This document shows positions 10,956 through 20,336 of a DNA stretch of 60,000 bases, in pieces (positions within the stretch are counted from its first letter, which is position 1; every line of letters begins with the position of its first letter). The stretch spans positions 4,458,498 through 4,518,497 of the forward strand of contig CM035352.1 of the NCBI GenBank assembly GCA_020137815.1, given 5' to 3'. Origin of the DNA: Hormiphora californensis. Lineage: Eukaryota > Ctenophora > Tentaculata > Cydippida > Pleurobrachiidae. Below the pieces are notes generated by a model. It was given only the letters and a program-made list of their open reading frames with translations, was not told the origin of the DNA and ran no database searches. The translations under genes and the position numbers were made by a program.

Positions 10956-12428
10956 TCTAACCTCAGGTAAAGGGTGAAGTTTTGTGTACAGCGGTTTGTA
11001 ACTAGGTGAACACTCTTGTGGCACAATTGAAATGTAGACAGCTTCGTCAATTGGGGAGGAGAGATGGATAGTTCCGATCGTCTCACAATCATCTTCACCC
11101 CACTCAACATACCCAGGGCTCTCTGTGCCTTTCTTCCTGGGAATGCAGGGTGTTATTAGTAGTGTGTATTATGTAGCCTACCGCCGCGGTAAGGGCAAAA
11201 GGGATGCTGAGTATCTCGGTATGCAAAGAGAATGGGAAATCCAGGGGCGCCGCGACACCCCTCTATAATATGTGTACTTATGGCCTCATGAGACCCGTGG
11301 GTAGTATAGTAGTAATAGACCGGTGGGTAAACTAGATAAACATTCCCTTTGATTTGTATTGCTAACTTGTGAGTCCACTGGTTATTATACATGGTCGGAC
11401 CCTGATTTACCGGGATGCTCGGTGGAACGGATTTTGCCCGGTATACCGTGTATTGGGGGGTATTATTATAATAGATTCCCATTTCCCAACTTTATCGAGG
11501 GCCTGTTCAATAGGTAGGCTTCTAAAATACAACAGTAGCAACATGTCGCCATATAACTAACGCCTGATTTCCCGATGAATAAGTTGAGACTTGATGCATC
11601 TCATACAACTCGTCCCCGGCCTCGCACAACTTGTTCCCTGCTCTTTAGTTATTATTAATCGCACAAGTCGGTGTGGAAGTATAGTTGTTAGTCGCTCGCC
11701 TCGATTCTAATCCCGATCCCAACTCAGCCAATCAGTCAATCACATATACTTCTTAACCCCAGTATAGAACTATAGGAACTATATTCCACGATGAGTACAC
11801 TTGATGATGATGACCAGCAATTGGCCACCTACATCTACGCTGGAATGATCACTTTCGGTCTAATTATCCTCCTACTATTACTTCTCCGATATGTTTACCG
11901 TAAATATCGAGTCAGACAGCCACCGCCCCGACCTGCGGCAGTTGGGGTCCTCTAAGGGGATCCTGTGTGGCTCACATCGTGTTTTATTTCATGAAATGAC
12001 CCTATTATTGACCTAAAATAACCCTCTTATTGAGATATGTTGACTGTATACTGTACCTTAGTTGGAGAGAAGGATAGCACTGAGACTGGACAATGGTGCA
12101 ATCAATGCATGTAGATCCTACCCGTAGTCTTGGAGAACTCCTGAAACGGTGGCCGTGAAATTATCGAAATAGTCAGATGGTTAAACAGTAAGATTATTTA
12201 ACAGCTAGGAGTGGTGGGAGCTAAACCCGTAGTAAGACTGTTAGTCGTTGTATTGTTCACTGTTGATCGACGGTGCGTCCAAATCGGGTCGGCGCCGCCA
12301 GACAGCAATAAGTTGGTCCTAAATGGGACAACATACCCGAAGAAATCCTCCGTGTGAAGTGAAAAATGGCAGCTGTGGTGACTGATAACTGTTGTAGCAC
12401 TGATAAGCAACAGGAAAACTACCAACAT
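6064..12428 (-). CDS. CATSPERE: CatSper auxiliary subunit, epsilon/delta-like
   Basis: Fourteen exons on the minus strand: 12428-12337, 11136-10962, 10848-10690, 10489-9963, 9830-9723, 9519-9268, 9110-8995, 8955-8778, 8617-8465, 8231-8020, 7754-7666, 7279-6967, 6819-6682, 6327-6064, about 925 residues. Exon 1 codes a signal peptide (MLVVFLLLISATTVIS). Exons 8-12 hold the conserved ectodomain core, with FDLVSGDESQYEGNF and a GGG turn resembling CatSper delta/epsilon. Exon 13 codes the single membrane helix (SLVSLFLFIFLFIGYVCLIF) and exon 14 a charged cytoplasmic tail rich in R and S. The family forms the extracellular canopy of the sperm flagellar calcium channel. All phases agree except the exon 3/exon 4 junction, where a small exon may be missing or a different donor is used. 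Length fits epsilon (about 950 aa) better than delta. The start codon lies 2 nt after a TTTATTTATTTAG acceptor. Confidence 0.75.
6330..6512. repeat. (GTGA)n microsatellite abutting a splice acceptor
   Basis: About 45 tetranucleotide units with very few interruptions. On the minus strand this is (TCAC)n, and it runs directly into CAG at the 5' edge of the last CatSper-like exon, so it supplies the pyrimidine tract of that acceptor. Confidence 0.95.
6612..6679. repeat. 34-bp tandem duplication containing a splice donor
   Basis: The 34-bp unit (ACCACCAACACCCC start) occurs twice and reads GTAAGTG on the minus strand in each copy. It lies just inside the intron after the membrane-helix exon of the CatSper-like gene and adds a second donor-like site 34 nt downstream of the real one. 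Confidence 0.85.
7582..7630. repeat. Perfect 20-bp inverted repeat (hairpin)
   Basis: TTGTTGAGTAAGGGGGAAGA and its exact complement are separated by nine bases. It sits in an intron of the CatSper-like gene inside a region resembling the pogo-like short repeats found at 34621 and 59147. Related GTTGAGTAAGGGG sequence recurs near 36329. Confidence 0.85.
7801..7904 (+). mobile_element. hAT-like MITE, 5'-truncated copy
   Basis: The sequence matches the complete 109-bp copies at 39636 and 42689 across its length (GAAACAAGTAAACAACCAAT to TTCGGTCGGTTCCTG) but lacks the first bases of the left inverted terminus. A roughly 20-bp flank TGGACACCTGGTARTTGTAC occurs on both sides. Confidence 0.75.
8685..8820. 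repeat. 67-bp tandem duplication of an exon end plus donor
   Basis: Two copies with a 67-bp period each contain, on the minus strand, the last 40 or so bases of a CatSper-like exon (coding SFYTPDVNQI), its GTAAGG donor and some intron. The copies differ at two bases. Only the copy nearer the exon (donor at 8777-8772) keeps frame, since 67 is not a multiple of three. Confidence 0.85.
10861..10950. repeat. (TGTC)n microsatellite forming most of an intron
   Basis: About 22 tetranucleotide units fill most of the 113-bp intron (10849-10961) between exons 2 and 3 of the CatSper-like gene, leaving only 12 bp to the acceptor. Confidence 0.95.
11791..11955 (+). CDS. Nested single-pass membrane microprotein (54 aa)
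   Basis: A 55-codon ORF runs from ATG 11791 to TAA 11953-11955. It has an acidic N-terminus (STLDDDDQQ), one strong hydrophobic helix of about 20 residues (MITFGLIILLLLLLRYVY), then a basic and Pro-rich tail (RKYRVRQPPPRP). This is the typical layout of an N-out small integral membrane protein, with positive charges on the inner side. It lies in intron 1 of the CatSper-like gene on the opposite strand. I do not recognise the family. The ORF is short, so it could be chance, but the membrane topology is coherent. Confidence 0.5.
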   Translation: MSTLDDDDQQLATYIYAGMITFGLIILLLLLLRYVYRKYRVRQPPPRPAAVGVL

Positions 12429-12729
12429 AGCTAAATAAATAAATGTGTGGTTAATATTGACTATTGTTATTCGGAATTTAAAAACTTTGTTGGGTTGAAT
12501 TTCTTTTTAACTGAAAATATACATTTTAAACTTACAAAATATACAAACATTTTATATCACATATTTTAATTACATCCATGATAACCATCTGAACAACTCA
12601 TTCAGCTATCACACACCAACAGAAAAAGCGTTGTTTATGTTACTAATAACAAGAAATGTCTCGGAGAGCGAGCAGAAAATAAATCAATTCTGTGTGGCAT
12701 TAACAACAAGAAAATTGTGCAAACATAAA

Positions 12730-15700
12730 TCAGCCGAAAAGTGCATTGCAGTCATTCGATTCCTGTTCCTGATCTCCCCCGAAACTAAATGCAAATCCCC
12801 CCGAATTATCATCTTGTGCTGACTCACCGAATCCCGAGTCAGCTCCAAACCCAGATCCGAACATTCCGAATGAAGTAGAGGAGGGTGATTGTTGGCCCGT
12901 ATTAGATTCAGTTCCACCAAACCCAAAACTAAACCCACCATCCCCTCCCTGGCTGGTTGGACTATCGGTTCTTGCCTTGGGTGTCTGAAACTAAACAGGC
13001 CGGTGGTTACACAATTGGGTAGAGATTACACAGTGTAACTCTTATCTCAAAGTGACCCATTTGTAACTTACACTCAGATTTGCACGTGGGCGCGCTCACT
13101 TTTCTGTCAGGCAAAGTGCTGAAAATGTGAACTTTCATTTTAGCGGAGATCTCGCGCGCGCCACAAGGTTGGTTGAAATGGGCGATTCTGTCAAAGTTCA
13201 AATGACCATCTCGGATCGCCAACGTACATTTGGTGTCCCGGTAGCGACTAGCGACTAGCGGTAACGAGATACCAGCCTATCTCTTGCCAGATACTGCGAT
13301 GCCCTGGTCAGATGATCAAGAGTAACCAAGACGCCAATGGTGCACAACAAACAACGTACCTGGCTCATTGAGAACTGGTTATTTGGTGTACCGGGTGTGC
13401 CACCACTTGCAGGGGAAGGGGCTGATACAGGAGAGGGGGCTGATACAGCAGCGGGGGTGTAGAAGTTCTCTTTATCTAGAAAGGGATGATGATGTTAGAA
13501 AGACGGCCTACACATTACACAGGACGACTTGCTAAAAAAGCCGTTGCGGGGTGCAGTGCAGCGGAGAGAGGATCGAACACGGGACAAGGCAAAAGAGAGA
13601 AATCAGTTTTACTTACTGTGTTCTGGTTGTTGTGGTTGTGGAGTTTTCATAACAGGTTTACTCGGTCCCTTATGCTGGACAGGGGTGAAACTGATTTTTG
13701 GGGAAGCGAAGATCTTCCCTGGAGCTGCGGGACTTGCAATTCTGGATACACTTGTTGGTGGAGCAGGGATAGAAACTCTGGTTACTTTTGGAGAACTAAA
13801 CATTTTACTAGGGACCTTGTTAACCGATACCCGCGGCTGGGTGGGCGTTTTTGGGGCACTCATCTGTGGAACCTTTGGGCTTTTCACCACCGATATGTTT
13901 GGCAGGGGGATCCTGCTCTTTGGGGTGAATTTAGGGGCCACTCGAGCCGGGATGGGTGTTGATTTGTGGGGTGGTTTCACGACAACAGGAGTGGAAGGTT
14001 TGGGCAGGCTGACCCTTGGTGGTGCGGGACTACTCGGTAGTACAACCCTTGGTGAGGCGGGTGCAGTGAACTGTCTAATCGCTGGTCTGCTAGTTAGTTT
14101 GGCAGGTTGCCCGCCACCGGATGGTGATCGTGGTCGAGGAATGCTGGAAAGGGTCACTTTTGGAGTTACAAACTTCTCGGGAGTCGATTCTGCAGCACTG
14201 GGTGTACTAAACACATCCTGTACCGGGGCCTGGGGTTTAGGTGTGAAGAACTGTTCCTTGCCCCTGCCCGTGACTGGAGAGGTGAACGTTGTTGGCTGTG
14301 TGGAGATCAGGGTTGGGTTTTGGAAAGGAGTTGGTGTGGAGGGGGTTGGGCCTTGGAAAGGAGTTGGTATGGAGGGGGCTGGGCCTCGGAAAGGAGTTGG
14401 TATGGAGGGGGCTGGGCCCTCAAACTGTGTTTGTATAGTAGGAGGATTGACGGGAGATGGACCTTGGAAAGGGGATGGCATTGTTGCTCCAATAAGACTT
14501 GGAGTAGAGGTAGATAGTCTGACCTGCATAAAGTGTGAGAGACGGGTTAGGTTGGAAATTTAGAAAGATATTGCATAGTAATTGAAGAATAACTATAGTG
14601 ACTGCTTCACTATTAGTAATTAATAATTAATTAATACAGTACCTCACTCTCCTGGGCAGGAACTTGTATAACCATCTCTTCCTCCACAATCTCCTCCACG
14701 GTCTCACTAATCTCCTCCTTCTCCTGTTGAACATTATCGATCCCCACCTGACCACCCTCCTGTGCAGTAGTAGTATCAGCAGGTATCATCTCCTGGTCAG
14801 GTGTTTCAGGTTCAACCACCACTTCCATAATACCCTCTTCTTTCTTTCTTGCCTTTTCTTTAATCTTAGCTTTCAGTTCTCGCACTATTGAGAAGAGAAG
14901 TGTTTTAGAACAACATCACAAAAAACTATCATTATTATACCAAACCATGGAGGCCACAAGAGCAATTCTGAAAAACCCACTGTTACCTTTAGCACAAAGG
15001 TTATCCAGCTAAATCACTGTTACCTTTAGCACAAAGGTTATCCAGCTAAATCACTGTTACCTTTAGCACAAAGGTTATCCAGCTAAACCTATGTTACCTT
15101 TAGCACAAAGGTTATCCAGCTAAACCACTGTTACCTTTAGCACAAAGGTTATCCAGCTAAACCACTGTTACCTTTAGCACAAAGGTTAACCACCTCTTCC
15201 TCTAATAGCATCACTTTAGGTACACCTGGGAACGAGCAGTACACTGTTTGGTGGGCTGCCCAAGTTTCCCGGTACTTTTGCAAAGCTTTCTCGTATTGTA
15301 CCATCCTCTTCTTTCCCTCTGCTACCAACCTGAATGATGTGTAGGATCTACGAAAAGCGATAAGACTAGCGAGTAACTTACAGGAAACAAGTGAGAAACT
15401 AAGTAGTATTATATTGTCTAGCTCGACTCTGTTTCACCGCACCCCACCAAGGAGGGTTAGAACTAGTGCTATACTAGTGCTATACTGGTAACAGGATCTG
15501 GAATAAATGATTATACCTTGAACGTTTCTTTTCTGTGTCCGCTACATGTTGAAAGGAAAGGTTGGTAGCACAACGGAGCCTGTAACACGGTGTAATTATA
15601 AAAACGTATTAGACTGTTTCCACTATCAAAAGGTAAAGTCATGATATTTTATACTAACTATCTTCCAAATTAAGTGCTTCAATCACGATAGTGATATATT

Positions 15701-16059
15701 CTGGAGCGAGGGAGTGCACACTCTCGAGTGGTACCTACGTAACAAGGAGGGTCTGATTTGCTGATATTTGTCGCTCTACATCTTCAATCTCCCGTTCTAG
15801 CATCGAACTCTGCTTCTCCGATTCCGCAATTTGCTGCTCCACAGATGTTATCTGATTTTGAATTGCTGCAAGAAAATAGAAAGTTTAAGATCACAGCATA
15901 GAGGAAAACTGACGATTTACAACGACGTACTTTACATTCTAGTTTCAACCTACATGTTTGTTTCTCTGCTTCATTTTGGATCAGTCTCTGAAGTTTCTTG
16001 TTCTCAAATTCTTCCTTGCTGATTAGGTCCTGCAAATTCTCATACAGAGCTTCAGCCAT
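12730..16059 (-). CDS. SIX6OS1: SIX6OS1-like synaptonemal complex central element protein
   Basis: Eight exons, all phase-consistent: 16059-15954, 15865-15739, 15579-15517, 15329-15172, 14884-14643, 14523-13617, 13475-13360, 12984-12730, giving 657 residues. The N-terminal half (exons 1-5) is coiled coil (for example EQQIAESEKQSSMLEREIED) including YEKALQKYRETWAAHQ. Exon 6 is a long Pro/Thr/Ser-rich linker with 11-residue PAPSIPTPFRG-type repeats. The C-terminus has spaced Phe/Gly motifs (GGFSFGFGG, FGMFGSGFG, GGFAFSFGG). That order of N-terminal coiled coil, disordered linker and FSFGF-rich tail is the layout of vertebrate SIX6OS1 (C14orf39, 587 aa), which acts in synapsis of meiotic chromosomes. 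The assignment rests on motif and layout similarity. The ATG is 3 nt after an ATAAATAG acceptor preceded by TTTTCTTTTCC. Confidence 0.6.
14980..15188. repeat. 37-bp minisatellite spanning an exon end and donor, 6 copies
   Basis: Units start at 14980, 15017, 15054, 15091, 15128 and 15165. On the minus strand each reads the exon 4 end of the SIX6OS1-like gene plus GTAACA donor and 20 bases of intron. The unit at 15165 is the true exon boundary; the other five lie inside the intron and repeat the donor. Confidence 0.95.
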
Positions 16060-16439
16060 GGCCTATTTATCGGAAAAGAAAACACTCCGGTACAGTTAAC
16101 AGTTTCTACCTGAGGGATCGCACTTGCGCCTTTCGGATTTCGGAATGACTCTCAGGATCCATTAACCATTTTAAGTTTTAAGGTGGGATAGTGCGAGAAA
16201 AAAACAGTTGCTCACCCTTAAACGGTCTAAGAGAGTGGAGTTCCTGACAAAGAGCTGTCAACTGCACTCAAAAGTCCAAGGAGAAAAAAAATCACAAATA
16301 AATCACAAAATTTGGAAAAAGTCGTGAAAAGTTTCAAACTTTTGATAAAACGCGTGCCTCAAGTTTGCATGTAACGCGCGATTGTTTCAAACTTTTCAAC
16401 ACTACTTTAAACAAATTAATTTGAGATGTTACAGGTAGA
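16060..16439. other. Spacer between SIX6OS1-like gene and LINE
   Basis: AT-rich sequence with poly-A stretches and the motif GTTTCAAACTTTT repeated near 16333 and 16386. It may hold the promoter of the minus-strand gene and the upstream junction of the LINE. No exon is seen. Confidence 0.5.
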
Positions 16440-16808
16440 ATGTTGAAACAGCCCCTAAGGGCAGGCCCGCATGAACTAAAGAAGAAGTTCCCTGACATCT
16501 CCCACACCCTTTGGTACGTTTGGGAACCCAATTTAGTTCCCCACCTTCCCCTGATACATCCCATTGTATCGAACTTCCCCTTCTCAACACCGACCCCTCC
16601 CTCAGGGACGGGCTCCGGTGCACGAAGAGAGAAGGAACCAAGAAGAAAATACGAACTGCGGGTTGTGAGTTGTTTGTTAAGTATTAAAAGGACTGTTTGG
16701 TGCGTGTTCGGTTTGTGTGAGTTATTTTAGAATATTCTATTTAGACCTTACTTTTTTGAACACGCACTTAACAAATCGGATCCCCACTTGCTAAGCAACC
16801 CTGGTGAA

Positions 16809-19800
16809 ATGAGCTTTCCGTTCTCTTCCACACTGAACAGCTTCTTTCTCCCGGCCCTAAATCTTGCCGTAGGTCGCTCCGATACCAGCAGTGACACCAA
16901 CCTGCTCGAAATATCTGACGTCAACATTTCCGATCTATCAATTGTTGACGATCCAGTTACAGCAGAAACCTCGTTAATAGTTCGGGTCCAGCACCGTTCA
17001 TCCCACCGACCATCACCCTACCGGACCAAGAAGCCCAATGATATTCTCTCCATCCCCAAGGGTAAAAATGAACGGTTCCACCTGAATCAGAGACACGGCA
17101 ACCTCCACTTGGCCTCTGAATCACCCATTTTTGGCGAGAGACGTAGAACGCTATCCGAGCCTTCAGTGACAGCCGAAAGATCTATACAATCGGTTTCTCA
17201 AGCTGGAAAATATAAGTGCGTTTATGTGAAGTCACCTGGCCTAGTGGTTCATCCTCAGAATTCATCCCCTGTTCTCTTTCTCGCCAATGAGCTCCCACAC
17301 GGCAATGAGAAGAGCACGCTTGAAACAGCTCTCAAGCAAGATCTCAGGCACTCGTGCACTAACAGGAAATCGTGCTCATGCGAATCTATCGTCGTAGGCG
17401 ACTCTCATGCTGTGTATGGGCAGTTGCTCTCCGCATTAAATGAACAACACGCATCCCGTTTTGAAGGAGCCAACCCTGGGTGGAATGCTCTTCGTATCAT
17501 CTCTGCCACTTCAAATGAACCCCCCTCTCTAGAGCCCCAAGAACCTGGTTTCTGCCTTCTCCATTTTGGTGGACGCGACACCCTGCAGATTTTCCCTAGA
17601 ACTAAATCCTCCAGTACTCACAACCTTATCCTGGAGGTCCCTCTAGGCTCCTTTGCAGTAGTCCACATACCCACTGAAGTTGTGCCAGGCAATAGTATCA
17701 CCCTTTATCGAGCCCCCAACCTTGATCAGGATGCACCACGCTCCTTCCAGGTGATCCCGGTCAAGCTCGATAATCCTCTCCCGCCAGCAACATCGATAAA
17801 GCCTCCTACTCCTACTCCTCCAGGAAATGCCAAGGTGTCCTCTACCCCTGGTTACCATGGCAGTTTGTGCGTCGGGCCGACTGTTGGTGTCCCTAGTGTC
17901 GCCCAATCATCTAGTTCCCTCATCAAACTCCCAGAGGGATCGAATGATGTTCAACCTACACCCCCCTGCGACCTCCGTGACCCTTCCTTTGCGATCCCAA
18001 CTAACCTATTGCCACCATTACCTCCATCGCCCGCTAACGAAAATAACACTAGCCAGCCGGAAGTATTCATCCAGTCCCCTACCGCTGGAGATGGTGCTGA
18101 TGATGATGTCCCCTACAAAGAACATCACCTCCCTGAACCATCCACTGAAGTTCCCCCTGGCCCGGGCTCTGTGACTGAGTCACAAACTCCAACCACCGAC
18201 GTTAACAGCTGCGATGTGAAGTCTGTGAACCCCCCCGAGAAACCTCCAGAACCTCAGCTACCTGACACAGGAAACCGTGATGAGTTAACCATCTCCCCTA
18301 CACCTACTTGTGATGACATCCACCGTGAAGAACCCCTCATCCCTGACACTCCTCTCCAAACGGCCCCACCCGGCCAGTCTGAAGAGAGTCCTCATCCCGA
18401 AGAGAGTTCTCACAATGCCGATACCCAAGTAGACACCGAGCCGATAGCAAATATCAGACCAGTTGGTCGGTTTGTGCCGGAAGAGATCGCCAAACTGATC
18501 CTGGAAAAGATCAAAACCCCTGATCTCCAAGTTCTGAGTTCTGCATGTGGAATTTCGAACAAGTCAGCCGCTTCAAGCATTAAAGTTCTGATATCCACCA
18601 AATTCCAGTCGATATACGATGGAAAAGCCCCACTCCCTGAAACTCTGGCAACCGAAGTCGTGAACAAACTTAACAGTCACCAGATCAACACACTACTGGA
18701 ACTGGGCAACGTGAAATTCATTAAACGTGCTATTGTGTTCGATCGCAGGAAAATTCTTTTGGACTATTGGTTGTTGAAAACTCTTCAACATGACGCCCCA
18801 CCAGTAAGACCAAAGAAACAAAAAGGAAAAAGAGGTAAAAAGAAATCAAGGCACTCAAGCTTCAACAAAACCCTGACAGCTGAGTGCGTCCAGTCCACTA
18901 GCGAAAGCGAACAAGAATGTGAGACCAAGCCCCGACTCTTACCCATATCTCTTGATCCTGTAAAAGAAGAAGAGTCCTCCTCAGAACAACATCAAGACTC
19001 ATCAGGTACATCAGCTGTTCCTACCAGCCCCACTGAAGTCTCCGAACAGCAGCTATACCTCCTGGAGAAAAGCATTATGGAACTCAGGACGGATATGGAC
19101 AAGAACACACACTGCCTGGACCTTCTGCTTGACGAGGATCCTCGCAAGGGACCGAGACAGCTACCCGGAGTTGATGACCTACGGAAGTTCATAAAATCTG
19201 AAACCCAGCCGCTATCTGATCGATGTGATTCTCTGCAGAACATGGCCCGTGAGATCCAGCAACTGTGCCATAGTCATGGAGCAGTCATCAGAGAACTCCA
19301 AGAGGAGCTGTCAAGGTTACGACAGTCTTCACCCCAACGAAACACTGCCCCTAATGGAACAACTGTATCAAATGAAGCACCCGCAGAGCCTGTCAGGTCT
19401 GAATCAGGCCAGACCTCATACAGCTCTGTTTCAGGTGGAGGAAACCCTCTACCACATAGCTCAGTCCCAGCTAGAGGAAACCCGCCACCACCCAGCTCGG
19501 TTTCAGCTAGACGAAACCATCCACCACCCAGCTCTGCTAGAAGCCAAACCCCGACACACAAGAGGAAAGCAGTTATCCTCCATGATGGCACTTATGACAA
19601 CTTTGACCAATCCCTGTTTGCCAGTCGATATGAAGTGGAGATATTCAATTGCCCTTCTCTTCGCAAAGCAGCATCTGATGAGAGGATTCTTCGCCGTGTT
19701 CTTGATGTCAATCCTTTTGCAGTCGTAGTGCACCTCGGGACTAAAGACCTCTATGACGGAAGGTCGGTGAATAACACCCTAAATGACGCCAAACATGTCA

Positions 19801-20336
19801 TTACCAATCTCACCAAGTCTGCTCACACGTGTATGTCCCTTCCAATAATCCCACGCTCTGCAGAACACAAGAGTTTTACGGATAAACTATGCCAGTTTAA
19901 CCAGACCCTGACTGACCAGATTACTTACTGGAGACGATCACCCATGAATGGAATGAAAATGAAAGTTTTCACCTGTCACAAGCCTATGTTGACCCCATCC
20001 ACAAGGATCTTCTCTAGCGAACCACACCTCAAAGTTATCACTGACTCAGGCCGCAGAAAACTCTGGATAAAGCTCAGGGATGCAATGGACCGGGTTGCTG
20101 GCCTGATTCCACCCCGCGAGCATCGATCCCTTGTCACAGTTCAGGATCATCCCCTCAGGGAGACTTACCGGCGCAGTGGATCATCCTCTGACCGCCGGTC
20201 CACCCAACAAGCAACCATCGACCACCCCCAGTCGGATACTCCCCTGAATAACACTGATAATGATGACCCCCAACAAACAACCCACGACCACTCCCAGTCG
20301 GATACTCCCCTGAATAACACTCCCCATGATAACTAG
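16809..20336 (+). CDS. LINE ORF1 protein (1175 aa)
   Basis: The frame runs from ATG 16809 to TAG 20334-20336. Residues about 190-320 form a compact domain (VVGDSHAVYGQLL, then LLHFGGRDTLQIF and FAVVHIPTEV). A Pro/Ser-rich linker follows, then a helical domain with VLSSACGISNKSAASSIKVL near 580 and a Lys/Arg-rich nuclear-signal-like patch (KKQKGKRGKKKSRHSS). A short coiled coil lies near 830. Residues about 918-1090 resemble the SGNH-esterase domain of CR1-type ORF1 proteins: VILHDGTYD for block I, VVVHLGTKDL for block III and a late SSEPHLK. The usual nucleophile serine of block I is absent, so it may be catalytically inactive. ORF1 proteins bind RNA and help form the retrotransposition particle. 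The ORF is much longer than typical CR1 ORF1 (about 300-500 aa). Confidence 0.8.
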   Translation: MSFPFSSTLNSFFLPALNLAVGRSDTSSDTNLLEISDVNISDLSIVDDPVTAETSLIVRVQHRSSHRPSPYRTKKPNDILSIPKGKNERFHLNQRHGNLHLASESPIFGERRRTLSEPSVTAERSIQSVSQAGKYKCVYVKSPGLVVHPQNSSPVLFLANELPHGNEKSTLETALKQDLRHSCTNRKSCSCESIVVGDSHAVYGQLLSALNEQHASRFEGANPGWNALRIISATSNEPPSLEPQEPGFCLLHFGGRDTLQIFPRTKSSSTHNLILEVPLGSFAVVHIPTEVVPGNSITLYRAPNLDQDAPRSFQVIPVKLDNPLPPATSIKPPTPTPPGNAKVSSTPGYHGSLCVGPTVGVPSVAQSSSSLIKLPEGSNDVQPTPPCDLRDPSFAIPTNLLPPLPPSPANENNTSQPEVFIQSPTAGDGADDDVPYKEHHLPEPSTEVPPGPGSVTESQTPTTDVNSCDVKSVNPPEKPPEPQLPDTGNRDELTISPTPTCDDIHREEPLIPDTPLQTAPPGQSEESPHPEESSHNADTQVDTEPIANIRPVGRFVPEEIAKLILEKIKTPDLQVLSSACGISNKSAASSIKVLISTKFQSIYDGKAPLPETLATEVVNKLNSHQINTLLELGNVKFIKRAIVFDRRKILLDYWLLKTLQHDAPPVRPKKQKGKRGKKKSRHSSFNKTLTAECVQSTSESEQECETKPRLLPISLDPVKEEESSSEQHQDSSGTSAVPTSPTEVSEQQLYLLEKSIMELRTDMDKNTHCLDLLLDEDPRKGPRQLPGVDDLRKFIKSETQPLSDRCDSLQNMAREIQQLCHSHGAVIRELQEELSRLRQSSPQRNTAPNGTTVSNEAPAEPVRSESGQTSYSSVSGGGNPLPHSSVPARGNPPPPSSVSARRNHPPPSSARSQTPTHKRKAVILHDGTYDNFDQSLFASRYEVEIFNCPSLRKAASDERILRRVLDVNPFAVVVHLGTKDLYDGRSVNNTLNDAKHVITNLTKSAHTCMSLPIIPRSAEHKSFTDKLCQFNQTLTDQITYWRRSPMNGMKMKVFTCHKPMLTPSTRIFSSEPHLKVITDSGRRKLWIKLRDAMDRVAGLIPPREHRSLVTVQDHPLRETYRRSGSSSDRRSTQQATIDHPQSDTPLNNTDNDDPQQTTHDHSQSDTPLNNTPHDN

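Noticed and set aside
10812-11110. ORFs coding (TDRQ)n
   Set aside because: They run through the (TGTC)n microsatellite, which is intronic between two phase-matched CatSper-like exons.
11156-11482. 108-codon minus-strand ORF between CatSper-like exons 1 and 2
   Set aside because: No splice phase connects it to the neighbours, composition is unlike coding sequence and exon 1 joins exon 2 in phase without it.
13529-14563. 344-codon plus-strand ORF rich in Gly
   Set aside because: It is the antisense shadow of the long Pro-rich exon of the SIX6OS1-like gene, whose frame is joined to seven other exons.
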